A stretch of DNA of 64,000 nucleotides from Brevundimonas vesicularis (GCF_014204545.1 NZ_JACHLJ010000001.1:558001-622000), one strand, 5' to 3'. Shown: positions 1 through 9,509, counted from the first letter of the stretch. The notes: generated from the letters alone by a model not told the origin. Numbers and translations: made by a program.

Positions 1-537
1 CAGAATGATGTAGCCGCCGGCTTCGCCCTGCGCCCCGTGACCCGCCGGCATCGCTGACGCAGGCCGTCCAAAGGCTTTCAGGATATTGCGGCGTGAAACG
101 TCGCCCAGGGTCACGATCACCTTCAGATTCGGCAGCAGTTTGAGCCGGTCGATCAGGAAGGGCCTGCAGGTGGTCTCCTCGATCGGCAGAGGCTTGTTGC
201 CGGGCGGGGCGCACCGGACCGCATTGGTGATCATGCAGTCCGTCAGCGTCAGGTCATCGTCGCTGTTGGGATCGTAATGGCCGTGCGCAAAGCCGGCCTT
301 ATTCAGCGTGTCATACAGCAGCCAGCCGGCGTGATCGCCGGTGAAGGGACGTCCCGTGCGGTTTGCGCCGGTCCGGCCGGGTGCGAGTCCGGCGATCAGC
401 AGGCGCGCGTTCGGATCGCCGAACGAGGCGGCTGGTCCGTTCCACCAGTCTGGATTCTGACGCGCATTCTCCTGACGATAGGCGACCAGGCGCGGGCACA
501 GGGGGCAGTCACGGGGCGGTTCGGGCGTCAATGTCAT
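1..537 (-). CDS. Uracil-DNA glycosylase, family 5 type (partial, C-terminus outside window)
   Basis: Removes uracil from DNA to start base-excision repair. Reading from the ATG at 537, the N-terminus has a CPLCPRL cysteine pair of the kind that helps hold an iron-sulphur cluster. It is followed by GLAPGRTGANRTGR, which fits motif A of family 5 (UdgB) enzymes because the usual catalytic polar residue is an alanine. Further on are TNAVRCAPPGNKP and a GDVSRRN stretch. About 179 residues are visible and the frame runs off the left edge without a stop. Its ATG overlaps the stop of the NYN gene upstream (ATGA), so the two are probably co-transcribed. The family call rests on motifs; a family 4 enzyme is the alternative. 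Confidence 0.87.
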   Translation of the reverse strand, partial: MTLTPEPPRDCPLCPRLVAYRQENARQNPDWWNGPAASFGDPNARLLIAGLAPGRTGANRTGRPFTGDHAGWLLYDTLNKAGFAHGHYDPNSDDDLTLTDCMITNAVRCAPPGNKPLPIEETTCRPFLIDRLKLLPNLKVIVTLGDVSRRNILKAFGRPASAMPAGHGAQGEAGGYIIL

Positions 538-1070
538 TGGGCGGCCTTCGGTCGGCCGAAGTCGGCCATCAGATCGTTCAGGTCCAGGAAGGCGTCGGCC
601 TGACGACGCAGTTCGTCAGCGATATGCGGCGGTTGGGTCTTCTGGGTCGAGATGACAGTGACCCGCACGCCCCGGGCCTGGATCGCCTGAACCACTCGCC
701 GGAAGTCGCCGTCGCCGGAGAACAGCACCGCATGGTCGATGTGCGGCGCTAGCTCCAGCATGTCCACCGCGATCTCGATGTCCATATTGCCCTTGATCCG
801 GCTATGGCCGCTGTTGTCCGTGAACCGCTTCACCGGCTTGGTGACGACCGAGAAGCCGTTGTAGTCGAGCCAGTCCACCAGAGGCTTCACCGGCGAGAAT
901 TCTTCGCCCTCGACCACGGCCGTATAGTAGTATGCGCGGGTCAGGATGGACCTCTCGCGGAACCAGTCCAGCATCCGCCGGAAGTCCATGTCGTGCTGCA
1001 AGGCGCGGGCGGCGGAGTAGAGGTTCGAGCCGTCGATGAAGATCGCCAGCCGGTCGGTGGGATGAAACAT
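534..1070 (-). CDS. NYN domain protein (LabA/DUF88 family, PIN-like ribonuclease fold)
   Basis: A 178-residue protein starting MFHPTDRLAIFIDGSNLY. The IDGSN near residue 11, the KGNMDIEIAVDML segment near 95 and the FSGDGDFRRVV segment near 117 carry the acidic residues that form the metal site in NYN/PIN-fold nucleases, so RNA cleavage or processing is the likely activity; the substrate is unknown. The frame stays open upstream to about 1418, but conserved sequence begins at this ATG. The start codon overlaps the divergent folK start by two bases, and the stop overlaps the glycosylase start, which suggests a two-gene operon running leftward. Confidence 0.85.
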   Translation of the reverse strand: MFHPTDRLAIFIDGSNLYSAARALQHDMDFRRMLDWFRERSILTRAYYYTAVVEGEEFSPVKPLVDWLDYNGFSVVTKPVKRFTDNSGHSRIKGNMDIEIAVDMLELAPHIDHAVLFSGDGDFRRVVQAIQARGVRVTVISTQKTQPPHIADELRRQADAFLDLNDLMADFGRPKAAQ

Positions 1071-1632
1071 GGTCGAAGCCGTCGAAAGAGATGAAAAATC
1101 GGATCGCGCGGTCGCTGTCGGAATCGATGACGGGTTCGACCTGAATGACGCAGTCATCGTGGCCCTGGGCTGCAATGACAAGGGGGCATGGTCGTCCTGC
1201 ACCGAAGCGCTGGAGGCGGCGCTTGCGCGTTTTCGCAGCGAGGGGATTGATGTCGTCGCACGCTCGTCGTGGTGGTCGTCACTGGCCTGGCCCGATCCGC
1301 ACGATCCCGCCTTCCTGAACGGCGTGGTCATCGTCCGCACAGAACACGATCCGCATGCCCTAATGGCGGCGCTCGGCCGGATCGAGGACGCGTTCGGCCG
1401 CGAGCGGTCGGTTCGCAATGCGCCGCGGACGCTGGATCTTGACCTGATCGCCTACGGACGATTGAGCGGTGATCTGCAGGGATTGATCCTGCCCCATCCC
1501 CGCGCGGCCGAGCGGCGGTTCGTCATGGGCCCCATCGCCGAGATCGCCCCAAGTTGGGTGCATCCGCATGGCGGGGCCGCGAGCGACCTAGCCGCTCTGG
1601 CCACCGTCGGCGCCGACGCCCGCCCGACCTGA
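1069..1632 (+). CDS. folK: 2-amino-4-hydroxy-6-hydroxymethyldihydropteridine pyrophosphokinase
   Basis: Transfers pyrophosphate from ATP to hydroxymethyl-dihydropterin in folate synthesis (cytosolic). The protein is 187 residues. The family core begins at VIVALGCNDKG near residue 29. FLNGVV, the RIEDAFGRER segment and NAPRTLDLDLIAYG match the substrate- and metal-binding segments, and LPHPRAAERRFV is the conserved C-terminal block. The ATG at 1069 gives about 28 residues before the core. The only other standard in-frame start is a GTG at 1159, which would cut into the core, so 1069 is preferred. It starts head-to-head with the NYN gene, with no intergenic space. Confidence 0.92.
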   Translation: MVEAVERDEKSDRAVAVGIDDGFDLNDAVIVALGCNDKGAWSSCTEALEAALARFRSEGIDVVARSSWWSSLAWPDPHDPAFLNGVVIVRTEHDPHALMAALGRIEDAFGRERSVRNAPRTLDLDLIAYGRLSGDLQGLILPHPRAAERRFVMGPIAEIAPSWVHPHGGAASDLAALATVGADARPT

Positions 1633-1716
1633 CGCCTAACTTCCGCCCCTGTAGCGTTGCAAAAAGCCGTCCTCATCTGTATTTGACGCGGTTCTCCCCC
1701 GCGTTCGAGGAATTTC

Positions 1717-2076
1717 ATGGCCCGCGTCACCGTCGAAGACTGCATCGAGAAGGTTCCGAACCGCTTTGGTCTGGTGCTGATGGCTGGCCACCGCGCCCGC
1801 AGCATCGCCAATGGCGCCGCCCTGACGATCGACCGCGACAACGACAAGAACCCTGTCGTCGCCCTGCGCGAAATCGCCGACGACACTGTCGTGCCGGACG
1901 AACTGCGCGAGACCATCATCACCACGCTGCAACGCGTCGATGAGCGGACGGAAGCCGAGGACGAGGCGGAAACGGTCGCCCTGCTGGCTTCGCCGCAGCA
2001 CATGAATATGGCCGAAGCGGAGCTGATCCGCGCCCTGCAAAGCGACCGCGACGGCGGTCAGGAGGAGCGGTACTGA
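1717..2076 (+). CDS. rpoZ: DNA-directed RNA polymerase omega subunit
   Basis: Small RNA polymerase subunit that helps assemble beta' and, in proteobacteria, forms part of a (p)ppGpp site. The 119 residues start [20 protein letters not shown] and contain [13 protein letters not shown], the core omega signature. The C-terminal half is acidic and variable, as in other alphaproteobacteria. It lies directly upstream of the (p)ppGpp synthetase frame, a common pairing. The end of rpoZ also supplies the apparent Shine-Dalgarno sequence of the next gene. Confidence 0.96.
   Translation: MARVTVEDCIEKVPNRFGLVLMAGHRARSIANGAALTIDRDNDKNPVVALREIADDTVVPDELRETIITTLQRVDERTEAEDEAETVALLASPQHMNMAEAELIRALQSDRDGGQEERY
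2060..2075 (+). promoter_or_regulatory. Shine-Dalgarno sequence and CTG start inside the rpoZ stop region
   Basis: AGGAGG at 2060-2065 lies seven bases before a CTG at 2073-2075 that overlaps the rpoZ stop TGA (CTGA). The downstream (p)ppGpp synthetase frame is open from 1944, after a TGA at 1941, and holds no ATG, GTG or TTG until 2301. That ATG is already inside conserved sequence. This makes the CTG the best-placed initiation site. The non-standard start is an inference. Confidence 0.6.
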
Positions 2077-4370
2077 CGCCCGAAGGAGCCCCTGGCGTCA
2101 CTATCCTGCCGGCGCGGACCGAGACGGTTTCGCCGGCGCCCCAAGCTGCAAACAAAAACGACCTTCAGACGGCGCTCGTTGATCCGGCGCCGCAGCCCAA
2201 GCGCGCGCCGATCCTTCGTCAGTTTGAGCTGATCGAGGCCGTCAAGGCTTATGACCCTACCGCCGACGAAGCGCTTCTGAACCGCGCCTACGTCTATGCG
2301 ATGAAGATGCACGGCTCGCAGTTGCGAGCCTCGGGCGATCCCTATTTCGCCCACCCCATTCAGGTCGCGGGCATACTGACCGACTATAAGCTCGACACCG
2401 CGACCATCGTCACCGCCCTGTTGCATGACGTCGTCGAGGACACGTCCGCGACGCGCGATGACATCGCCGGCATGTTCGGCGAAGAGGTCGCCGTCCTGGT
2501 CGAGGGCGTGACCAAGCTGTCGCGGTTGGAGCTTCAGGCGGAACACACGCGCCAGGCCGAGAACCTGCGCAAGTTCATCCTGGCCATCAGCCGTGACGTG
2601 CGGGTGTTGCTGGTCAAGCTGGCTGACCGTTTGCACAACATGCGGACGCTCCAGTTCGTGAAGCCGGAGAAGCGCGAGCGGATCAGCCGCGAAACGCTGG
2701 AAGTCTATGCGCCTCTGGGACGGTCGATCGGCATCCACTCGATCGCGTCAGAACTGGAAGAGCTGGCCTTCACCCATTTGAACCCAACGGCCAAGACCGC
2801 CATCGAGCGTCGGTTGGAAGCGTTGAAGCTGGAGCACGGTCGCGCCATCGACGGCGTGGCGAGCGAGGTCGAGCGCGTCCTGTCCGAGGCTGGCCTGAAG
2901 GCCAATGTCTATGGCCGGCAGAAGACGCCCTATTCGATCTGGCGCAAACTTCAGCGCAAGTCGGTCGGCTTTTCGTCCCTGTCCGACATCTACGGCTTCC
3001 GCGTTATCGTCGAGGCGGAGGACGACTGCTACCGCGCGCTGGGCGTGATCCACCGCGAATGGCCGATGGTGCCTGAGCGGTTCAAGGACTTCATCTCGAC
3101 GCCCAAGTCTAACAACTATCGCTCGTTGCACACGACGGTCGTGGGCCCCCGTGGTCTGCGGATTGAGATGCAGATCCGCACCGAGGATATGGATCGGATC
3201 GCCGAGGACGGGGTCGCCGCCCACTGGCGCTACAAGAACCAATCCTACGGCTTCGACCGCGAGGCGATGGAGCAAGGCGGCGGGCGTGACCCGCTTCAGA
3301 ACCTGCGCCACCTGGTTCAGGTGATCGAGCACGGCGAGGGCGGCGAAGACTGGGTCGAGCACGCCAAGCTCGAAATGTATCTGGACCAGGTCTTCGTCTT
3401 CACGCCGAAGGGGCAGCTGGTCACCCTCCCTCGCGGGGGAATGCCTCTGGACTTCGCCTATGCTGTCCACACCGAGGTCGGGGACACGGCGGTGGGGGTC
3501 AAGGTCAATGGCGAGTTGAAGCCCATGCGCACGCCGCTCCAGAACGGTGACGTGGTCGAGATCATCCGCGGCTCTAAACGCGAAGTGCCTGCCGACTGGC
3601 GCAGTCTGACGGTCACGGGTCGTGCGCGCTCCGCCATTCGCCGCCATATCCGCACCTCCGAGCGCGAAGAGTTCATCAAGCTGGGCCGCGTGGCGCTGGA
3701 TCAGACCCTGGGCCGCGTCGACAAGACGCTGACCGAGGTGTCGTTGAAGCCGGTTCTGGAACTGCTGGCGGTCGCGAGCGATGACGATCTTTTCGAAGGC
3801 CTAGGACGCGGACGATTGTCGCCGACGACGGCGGCCGAAATCCTGTTCCCCGCGCTGAAGGGGAGGCTGAAGGCCGGGCCTGAGAAGCAGCGCATCGAGG
3901 GCGATAAGGCGCGGCTGTTCGTGCGCGGCGGGGGGTTGACGCCCGGCGTCTCGGTGCATTTCGGTCAATGCTGCACGCCCGTTCCGGGCGACCGGATCGT
4001 GGGCATTCTGGAGCCGGAATCCGGCCTGACCGTCCACACCATCGATTGCCAGACCCTGGCCGCCTTCGCCGATGATGATTCGGTCTGGCATGATTTGCAA
4101 TGGACCCCTCAGGCCGAAACGGACGCGGTCGCCGCCGCCCGTATTCGCGCGACGATCCGAAATGCGCCGGGCGTGCTGGGTCAGGTCACGACCCTGATCG
4201 GCGAGGCTGGCGGCAACATCATCAACCTGTCGATGGCGCACCGTCAGCAGGACTTCTTCGACGTGGACGTGGATGTCGAGGTCGAAGACGCCAAGCATGC
4301 GACCATGATCATGGCGGCGCTGAGGGCCAATCCGTCGGTCGATTCCGTCGAGCGTGCGCGGGGCGAATGA
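2073..4370 (+). CDS. spoT: Bifunctional (p)ppGpp synthetase/hydrolase (RelA/SpoT homologue)
   Basis: Makes and degrades the stringent-response alarmone (p)ppGpp. From the CTG at 2073 it would be 765 residues; from the first ATG (2301) it would be 689. The segment [20 protein letters not shown] before that ATG resembles the usual N-terminus of the family, so 2301 is too late. Domains in order: HD hydrolase with HDVVEDT; synthetase with DIYGFRVIV and [14 protein letters not shown] domain with [16 protein letters not shown]; and a C-terminal ACT domain ([20 protein letters not shown]). As the HD motif is intact, hydrolase as well as synthetase activity is expected. It overlaps rpoZ by four bases and the following gene by four (ATGA). 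Names rsh and rel are also used. Confidence 0.93.
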   Translation: MTPEGAPGVTILPARTETVSPAPQAANKNDLQTALVDPAPQPKRAPILRQFELIEAVKAYDPTADEALLNRAYVYAMKMHGSQLRASGDPYFAHPIQVAGILTDYKLDTATIVTALLHDVVEDTSATRDDIAGMFGEEVAVLVEGVTKLSRLELQAEHTRQAENLRKFILAISRDVRVLLVKLADRLHNMRTLQFVKPEKRERISRETLEVYAPLGRSIGIHSIASELEELAFTHLNPTAKTAIERRLEALKLEHGRAIDGVASEVERVLSEAGLKANVYGRQKTPYSIWRKLQRKSVGFSSLSDIYGFRVIVEAEDDCYRALGVIHREWPMVPERFKDFISTPKSNNYRSLHTTVVGPRGLRIEMQIRTEDMDRIAEDGVAAHWRYKNQSYGFDREAMEQGGGRDPLQNLRHLVQVIEHGEGGEDWVEHAKLEMYLDQVFVFTPKGQLVTLPRGGMPLDFAYAVHTEVGDTAVGVKVNGELKPMRTPLQNGDVVEIIRGSKREVPADWRSLTVTGRARSAIRRHIRTSEREEFIKLGRVALDQTLGRVDKTLTEVSLKPVLELLAVASDDDLFEGLGRGRLSPTTAAEILFPALKGRLKAGPEKQRIEGDKARLFVRGGGLTPGVSVHFGQCCTPVPGDRIVGILEPESGLTVHTIDCQTLAAFADDDSVWHDLQWTPQAETDAVAAARIRATIRNAPGVLGQVTTLIGEAGGNIINLSMAHRQQDFFDVDVDVEVEDAKHATMIMAALRANPSVDSVERARGE

Positions 4371-5125
4371 GCGACCCGATAAAGCCGAACGCGGCGCAGA
4401 TGGCCTCGCCGTCCTATCGCATGGCGGCGATGGATCAGGACTTCCTGCTGGGCGATTCGATGCGCGGCGTGCGGTTCCTGATGGAATACGCCAAGCCCGA
4501 GGAGGGGTTGAGGGCCTGGGGCGTGCGCTCGACCATCGTCGTCTTCGGCAGCGCTCGCATCCGCGAAGGGCACCGTTGGTATGACGAGGCGCGCGCTTTT
4601 GGTCGATTGGCGTCCGAGCGGGGCGGGGCGTTTCGGGGTTCCGTGGGCGAGCCGCGCGACAACGTCATCGCCACCGGCGGCGGACCGGGCATCATGGAGG
4701 CGGCCAATCGCGGCGCCGTGGACGCCGGTGCGCCCTCCGTCGGGTTCAATATCATCCTGCCGCACGAGCAGGAGCCGAACGCCTATTCGACGCCGGAACT
4801 GACCTTCCTGTTCCACTATTTCGCGATGCGGAAGATGCACCTGGCGATGCGAGCCAATGCGCTGGTCGTCTTCCCCGGCGGGTTCGGCACATTCGATGAG
4901 ATGTTCGAGATGTTGACCCTGCGCCAGACGAACAAGGCGCCGCCGGTTCCGGTCGTTCTGGTGGACAAGGCCTACTGGACCTCGGTGATCGGTTTCGACG
5001 CCCTGGTCGAACATGGAATGATCGCGGCCTCCGACCTAAATCTGATCGGATTCGCCGAGGACGCGGAGGGCGTCTGGGCCGAACTTCTGGCGCGCGGGCT
5101 GCGGCCGAACGAAAACATCGAATGA
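4367..5125 (+). CDS. LOG family protein (cytokinin-type nucleoside 5'-monophosphate phosphoribohydrolase or nucleotide 5'-monophosphate nucleosidase)
   Basis: A 252-residue Rossmann-like protein. GGGPGIMEAANRGA and PGGFGTFDEMFE are the two signature motifs of the lysine-decarboxylase-like/LOG family, which cleaves the N-glycosidic bond of nucleoside monophosphates to release a base and ribose 5-phosphate. IVVFGSARI near residue 53 is the N-terminal strand. With 40-50 residues before the core it is longer than plant LOG proteins. Bacterial members often act on AMP, GMP or similar, so the natural substrate cannot be set from sequence. The ATG overlaps the stop of the alarmone synthetase (ATGA), implying translational coupling. 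Confidence 0.85.
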   Translation: MSDPIKPNAAQMASPSYRMAAMDQDFLLGDSMRGVRFLMEYAKPEEGLRAWGVRSTIVVFGSARIREGHRWYDEARAFGRLASERGGAFRGSVGEPRDNVIATGGGPGIMEAANRGAVDAGAPSVGFNIILPHEQEPNAYSTPELTFLFHYFAMRKMHLAMRANALVVFPGGFGTFDEMFEMLTLRQTNKAPPVPVVLVDKAYWTSVIGFDALVEHGMIAASDLNLIGFAEDAEGVWAELLARGLRPNENIE

Positions 5126-5175
5126 AGCGTCGCCGGAGGGTTCATCCGCGCGCGATCCGGGTCTAGAACCCTGTC

Positions 5176-5760
5176 ATGAACACCCAAGACGTCCTCAACG
5201 AGTTCCGTGACGCCGGCGCCCTGCGCGAAGGCCATTTCGTCCTGTCGTCGGGTCTGCACAGCCCGGTCTTCCTGCAGAAGAACTTGGTCTTCATGGACGG
5301 CGCGCGATGCGAGCGCCTGTGCAAGGCGCTGGCGGACAAGATCACAGCCACGGTCGGCCCTGTCGATGTCGCCATTTCGCCGGCCGTGGGTGGCATCATA
5401 CCCGGCTACGAGACGGCCAAACACCTGAAGGTCCGTTCGATGTATGTCGAGCGCGAAGGCGGTGCGTTCAAACTCCGTCGCGGCTTCTCGGTCGAGCCGG
5501 GCGAGAAGGTCGTCATGGTCGAGGACATCGTCACGACTGGCCTGTCGTCGCGCGAATGCATCGCCGCTATCCAGGCGGCCGGGGGCGAGGTGATCGCCGC
5601 CGCCTGTATCGTCGATCGCTCGGGCGGCAAGGCGGATGTGGGCGTGCCGCTGATCGCCCTGGCGTCGCTGGACGTGCCCGCTTACCCAGCCGATGCTCTG
5701 CCTCAAGAGTTGGCCGCGCTTCCGGTGGAAGATCCCGGCAGCCGCAGATTGTCGAAGTAG
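5176..5760 (+). CDS. pyrE: Orotate phosphoribosyltransferase
   Basis: Joins orotate to PRPP to give OMP in pyrimidine synthesis. 194 residues, within the normal range. The PRPP loop [14 protein letters not shown] is at about residues 113-126, and the [15 protein letters not shown] segment near residue 22 fits the N-terminal substrate region. The gene sits 4 bp ahead of pdxJ and probably opens the pyrE-pdxJ-acpS-lepB-rnc-era run. Confidence 0.95.
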   Translation: MNTQDVLNEFRDAGALREGHFVLSSGLHSPVFLQKNLVFMDGARCERLCKALADKITATVGPVDVAISPAVGGIIPGYETAKHLKVRSMYVEREGGAFKLRRGFSVEPGEKVVMVEDIVTTGLSSRECIAAIQAAGGEVIAAACIVDRSGGKADVGVPLIALASLDVPAYPADALPQELAALPVEDPGSRRLSK

Positions 5761-5764
5761 AGCC

Positions 5765-6502
5765 ATGCGCGAACGGGTCAGGCTGGGAGTCAACATCGAC
5801 CACGTCGCCACGGTGCGAAATGCGCGGGGAGGGACGCATCCCGATCCTGCGCGCGCGGCCGAGGCGGCGCTGGCGGCTGGCGCCGACGGAATCACTGCGC
5901 ACCTGCGCGAAGACCGCCGCCATATCACCGACGCTGACATCGATGTGTTGAGCGCTCTTTGCGCCCGCGCTGGCAAGCCGCTGAATCTGGAAATGGCGGT
6001 GACGGACGAGATGCTGGCCATCGCTCTGCGCCACCGGCCGCACGCCGCCTGTCTGGTGCCAGAGCGGCGCGAAGAGGTCACGACCGAAGGCGGTCTGGCG
6101 GTCGCCGGTCAGGAGGCGCGCATCACGCCTGTGGTCAAGGCGTTGGCGGGCGCCGGCATCCGGGTCTCCCTCTTCATCGAACCGTCCGAAGCGCAGGTCG
6201 AGGCCGCCGCCGCCGTCGGCGCCCAGGTGGTCGAGTTCCACACCGGCCGCTACTGCCACCTGACCGATCCGGCAGAGCGGGAGGTCGAGTTCGAACGCCT
6301 TGCCGCCGCCGCCGCCCAGGCCGACATCCTGGGCCTGGAGGTCCATGCGGGCCACGGGCTGGATTACGACACGGCTCCGCGCATGCTGGCGATCCCGGAA
6401 ATCCGCGAGCTGAACATCGGCCATTTCCTGATCGGCGACTCGATCTTCATCGGCCTGGACGGGGCGATCCGCCGGATGCGGGCTGCGATGGATGCGGCAT
6501 GA
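5765..6502 (+). CDS. pdxJ: Pyridoxine 5'-phosphate synthase
   Basis: Condenses 1-deoxyxylulose 5-phosphate with 3-amino-2-oxopropyl phosphate, the last ring-closing step of de novo vitamin B6 synthesis. 245 residues starting [20 protein letters not shown], a hallmark N-terminus. [36 protein letters not shown] and [11 protein letters not shown] are conserved phosphate-binding and catalytic blocks of the TIM barrel. The frame is open upstream, but this ATG is 4 bp past pyrE and gives the family start. The stop overlaps acpS (ATGA). Confidence 0.96.
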   Translation: MRERVRLGVNIDHVATVRNARGGTHPDPARAAEAALAAGADGITAHLREDRRHITDADIDVLSALCARAGKPLNLEMAVTDEMLAIALRHRPHAACLVPERREEVTTEGGLAVAGQEARITPVVKALAGAGIRVSLFIEPSEAQVEAAAAVGAQVVEFHTGRYCHLTDPAEREVEFERLAAAAAQADILGLEVHAGHGLDYDTAPRMLAIPEIRELNIGHFLIGDSIFIGLDGAIRRMRAAMDAA

Positions 6503-6900
6503 TCATCGGCGTCGGCGCGGATCTGTCGGACATTCGTCGCATCCAGACGTCGCTGGATCGGTTTGGGGATCGCTTCAAGACCCGCTGCTTTACCGAGTTG
6601 GAACGCGCCCGCTCGGACCGGAAGCCGGACCCGGCCTGGAGCTACGCCAAACGGTTCGCCGCCAAAGAGGCCTGCGCCAAGGCCCTGGGGACAGGTATGC
6701 GGGCCGATGTCTATTGGCGCGACATGGGGGTGGTGAACCTGCGTTCGGGGCAGCCGACGATGGCGTTGACCGGCCATGCGGCCGAGCATCTGGCGCGTCT
6801 GACACCGCCCGGGCACGAGGCGAAAATCCACCTGACGCTGAGCGACGAACATCCCTATGCGCTCGCCTTCGTGGTGATCGAAGCCTTGCCGCAGTCGTAA
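6499..6900 (+). CDS. acpS: Holo-[acyl-carrier-protein] synthase
   Basis: Transfers 4'-phosphopantetheine from CoA to the serine of acyl carrier protein, activating fatty acid synthesis. 133 residues starting [15 protein letters not shown], where the Asp of the GxD segment binds magnesium. [15 protein letters not shown] contains the KEA catalytic motif. The C-terminal [15 protein letters not shown] strand is typical. The ATG overlaps the pdxJ stop by four bases, an order seen across alphaproteobacteria. Confidence 0.96.
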   Translation: MIIGVGADLSDIRRIQTSLDRFGDRFKTRCFTELERARSDRKPDPAWSYAKRFAAKEACAKALGTGMRADVYWRDMGVVNLRSGQPTMALTGHAAEHLARLTPPGHEAKIHLTLSDEHPYALAFVVIEALPQS

Positions 6901-6955
6901 TCAGGTTATAGGCGTGCGCGATGACCGCGCGGACGCGGCGAGGATGCCTGATCGC

Positions 6956-7849
6956 ATGAGCGAAGACCAAAAGCCCGACGACGCCAATCGCGACGCCACC
7001 CCCGAAGAACGATTTGCGGCCTCGGAGGCGGACGCTCCGGTCAAGTCGGTGCAGGAGCCGACAACGGCGAACCAGACGGTCTATGCCAAGACGCCCAAGG
7101 GCGGCGACAAGGCGACCTCGGCGGCCGGCGAAACCGGCGAAATCTTCAAGACCATTGTCTTCGCCCTGCTGATCGCGATGGTGCTGCGGATCTTCCTGTT
7201 CCAGCCTTTCACCATCCCTTCGGCCTCGATGGAGCCGAACCTGTACGAAGGCGACTATATCGTCGTCTCCAAGTGGTCGTATGGCTTCTCCAAGCACTCG
7301 ATCCCGTTCAGCCCGCCGCTGTTCGATAGCCGGATCATGGGCTCGGCACCCAAGCGTGGCGACATCGTTGTGTTCAAACTGCCGCGCGACAACAAGACCG
7401 ACTTCATCAAGCGCGTGATCGGCCTGCCCGGCGACCGCATTCAGATGATCGCCAACAAGCTGTATATCAACGACAAGCCCGTGCAGGACGTCGTGGTCAG
7501 CGAGCAGGAGATCAACGACATCTTCGGCCCGCGCCCGGTGACGGAGGTCCGCGAGACCCTGCCGGAAGGTAAGAGCTTCATGACCCAGGACTTCGGTCCC
7601 GGAAACGATCTGGACGACACCCCGGTCTATGAGGTCCCGGCTGGCCACTACTTCATGATGGGCGACAACCGCGACAACTCGATCGACAGCCGCGTCGAAC
7701 AGTCCAGCGGCGTGGGCATGGTCCCGGCCGAAAACCTGGTCGGCAAGGCGCAGATCATCCTGTTCTCGTGGAAGCCCGGTTCGTCGCTGTGGAACCCGGT
7801 CAGCTGGTTCAACGTGCGGCTCGACCGGTTCTTCAACGTCCTTCACTGA
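6956..7849 (+). CDS. lepB: Signal peptidase I
   Basis: Membrane serine protease that removes Sec and Tat signal peptides. 297 residues from this ATG. In-frame GTG (6914) and ATG (6944) starts are possible; I prefer 6956 because it begins MSEDQKPDD. An acidic cytoplasmic N-terminus of roughly 60 residues precedes one membrane segment (IFKTIVFALLIAMVLRIFLF). The catalytic serine is in PSASMEPNLYEGD and the general-base lysine in FIKRVIGLPGDRI. GDNRDNSIDSR is the third conserved box. The stop overlaps the rnc start (TGATG). Confidence 0.94.
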   Translation: MSEDQKPDDANRDATPEERFAASEADAPVKSVQEPTTANQTVYAKTPKGGDKATSAAGETGEIFKTIVFALLIAMVLRIFLFQPFTIPSASMEPNLYEGDYIVVSKWSYGFSKHSIPFSPPLFDSRIMGSAPKRGDIVVFKLPRDNKTDFIKRVIGLPGDRIQMIANKLYINDKPVQDVVVSEQEINDIFGPRPVTEVRETLPEGKSFMTQDFGPGNDLDDTPVYEVPAGHYFMMGDNRDNSIDSRVEQSSGVGMVPAENLVGKAQIILFSWKPGSSLWNPVSWFNVRLDRFFNVLH

Positions 7850-8559
7850 TGGCCAATCTGAGAGCCGAAGCGGTTGCGGCGCTGGAAACGCGCCTGGGAC
7901 ACAGGTTCAAGGACAAGGCCCTGCTGGAGCGCGCCCTGACCCACGCCAGTGTGGGCGAGGGAGCACCCGTCGGCATCCACGGTCCACGCGACAACGAGCG
8001 GCTGGAGTTCCTGGGCGACCGGGTGCTGGGTCTGCTGGTCGCCGAGCGCCTGTCGGCCCAGTTTCCGACGGCGGACGAGGGCCAACTCTCGTCCAGCTTG
8101 CACGCCCTGGTCGACAAGGGCGCCTGCGCCCGAGTTGGTGAAGCGCTGGGCGTGGGGCCTGCGCTGCGGCTCTCGCCCGGCGAGACGAAGACCGGCGGGC
8201 GCCGCAAAGCCGGCGTCATCGCCGATGCGGTCGAGGCCATATTGGCGGCTGTCTATCTGGACGGCGGGTTGGATGCGGCCAAGGCCGTGTTCGAACGGGC
8301 CTGGTCCGACGAACTGGCGGCGCCGCCGTCCCGCAGCGTGACCAATCCCAAGTCCGCCTTGCAGGAGTGGGCGCAAGGGCAGGGCCGGCCGCTGCCGACC
8401 TATCGCGTGGCGGATCGGACGGGTTCGGATCATGCGCCAACCTTCACGGTCGAGGTCGAGGTTGATGGCGTGCGGCCCTTGACCGCACAGGGGCGTTCGC
8501 GTCAGGAGGCGGAGAAGGCGGCCGCAACGGCTCTCCTCAAACGTGAAGGCGTCATTTGA
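7849..8559 (+). CDS. rnc: Ribonuclease III
   Basis: Cleaves double-stranded RNA, including rRNA precursors. 236 residues. The signature NERLEFLGDRVLGLL carries catalytic acidic residues and DAVEAILAAVYLDGG supplies the remaining metal-binding Asp and Glu. The double-stranded RNA-binding domain occupies about residues 165-233 (PKSALQEWAQGQGRPLPTY up to RQEAEKAAATALL). It overlaps lepB upstream (TGATG) and era downstream (TTGA). The lepB-rnc-era order is classical. Confidence 0.96.
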   Translation: MANLRAEAVAALETRLGHRFKDKALLERALTHASVGEGAPVGIHGPRDNERLEFLGDRVLGLLVAERLSAQFPTADEGQLSSSLHALVDKGACARVGEALGVGPALRLSPGETKTGGRRKAGVIADAVEAILAAVYLDGGLDAAKAVFERAWSDELAAPPSRSVTNPKSALQEWAQGQGRPLPTYRVADRTGSDHAPTFTVEVEVDGVRPLTAQGRSRQEAEKAAATALLKREGVI

Positions 8560-9503
8560 CCGATTTCGAAAACCAGCGCGCAGGCTTTGCCGCCATCATC
8601 GGCGCACCCAACGCCGGCAAGTCCACGCTGGTGAACCGGCTGACCGGGTCCAAGGTCTCGATCGTCACGCAAAAGGTGCAGACGACGCGCTTTCCCGTGC
8701 GCGGCATCGCCATGGAAGGCGACGCCCAGATCGTGCTGGTGGACACCCCTGGCATCTTCACGCCGCGTCGTCGCCTGGACCGGGCCATGGTCGCCTCAGC
8801 CTGGGGCGGCGCGGAAGATGCGGACATCGTCGTTCACCTGATCGACGCCCAGTCCCACATCAACGCCGAAGGCCGGGAGGGCACGGCGGCCGATCGTCGC
8901 TCGGCCGAGGACACCGAGACCATCATCGCCAACCTGCAGGCCACCGGGACCAAGGTTGTTCTGGCGCTGAACAAGATCGACGGCATGCGCCGCGACACCC
9001 TTCTGGCCCTGTCACAGAAGCTGTTCGAGAGCGGCGTCTATTCCGAGGTCTATATGATCTCCGCCGCCAACGGCGACGGCGTTGAGGACCTGAAGCAGCG
9101 TCTGGCCCTGTCTATGCCCAAGGGGCCTTGGCTCTATCCCGAGGACCAGGCGGCCGACGTGCCGGTTCGCGTGCTGGCGGCCGAGATCACGCGCGAGAAG
9201 GTCTATCTGCGCGTTCACGAAGAGCTGCCCTATTCTGCGGCGGTGGAGACCACCAGTTTCGAGGACCGCACCGACGGCTCGGCCCGGATCGAACAGACCA
9301 TCTATGTCGAGCGCGAGAGCCAGCGGCCCATCATCCTGGGCAAGGGCGGCCAGACGCTGAAATGGATCGGCCAGAAGGCGCGCGAGGAGCTGAATGAAAT
9401 CCTCGGCCGTCAGGTGCACCTGTTCCTGACCGTCAAGGTCGATCCGAAGTGGCAGGACAGCCGCGCCCTCTATGCCCAGTTCGGTCTAGATTTCGACGTC
9501 TGA
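8556..9503 (+). CDS. era: GTPase Era (TTG start)
   Basis: GTPase that binds the 3' end of 16S rRNA and aids 30S assembly. 315 residues. G motifs: GAPNAGKS (G1), DTPG (G3), NKID (G4) and SAA (G5). The C-terminal KH domain includes RPIILGKGGQTLKWIGQKAR. The only start agreeing with the conserved N-terminus is a TTG at 8556 overlapping the rnc stop (TTGA), so translation is probably coupled to rnc. Confidence 0.96.
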   Translation: MTDFENQRAGFAAIIGAPNAGKSTLVNRLTGSKVSIVTQKVQTTRFPVRGIAMEGDAQIVLVDTPGIFTPRRRLDRAMVASAWGGAEDADIVVHLIDAQSHINAEGREGTAADRRSAEDTETIIANLQATGTKVVLALNKIDGMRRDTLLALSQKLFESGVYSEVYMISAANGDGVEDLKQRLALSMPKGPWLYPEDQAADVPVRVLAAEITREKVYLRVHEELPYSAAVETTSFEDRTDGSARIEQTIYVERESQRPIILGKGGQTLKWIGQKAREELNEILGRQVHLFLTVKVDPKWQDSRALYAQFGLDFDV

Positions 9504-9509
9504 ATTCCT

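Noticed and set aside
534..1418. 294-residue version of the NYN protein
   Set aside because: The first 116 residues are Ser/Arg-rich antisense of folK with no similarity; the family begins at the ATG at 1070.
2301..4370. Taking the ATG at 2301 as the start of the (p)ppGpp synthetase
   Set aside because: Conserved family sequence extends about 28 residues upstream in the same frame, so this ATG is internal.
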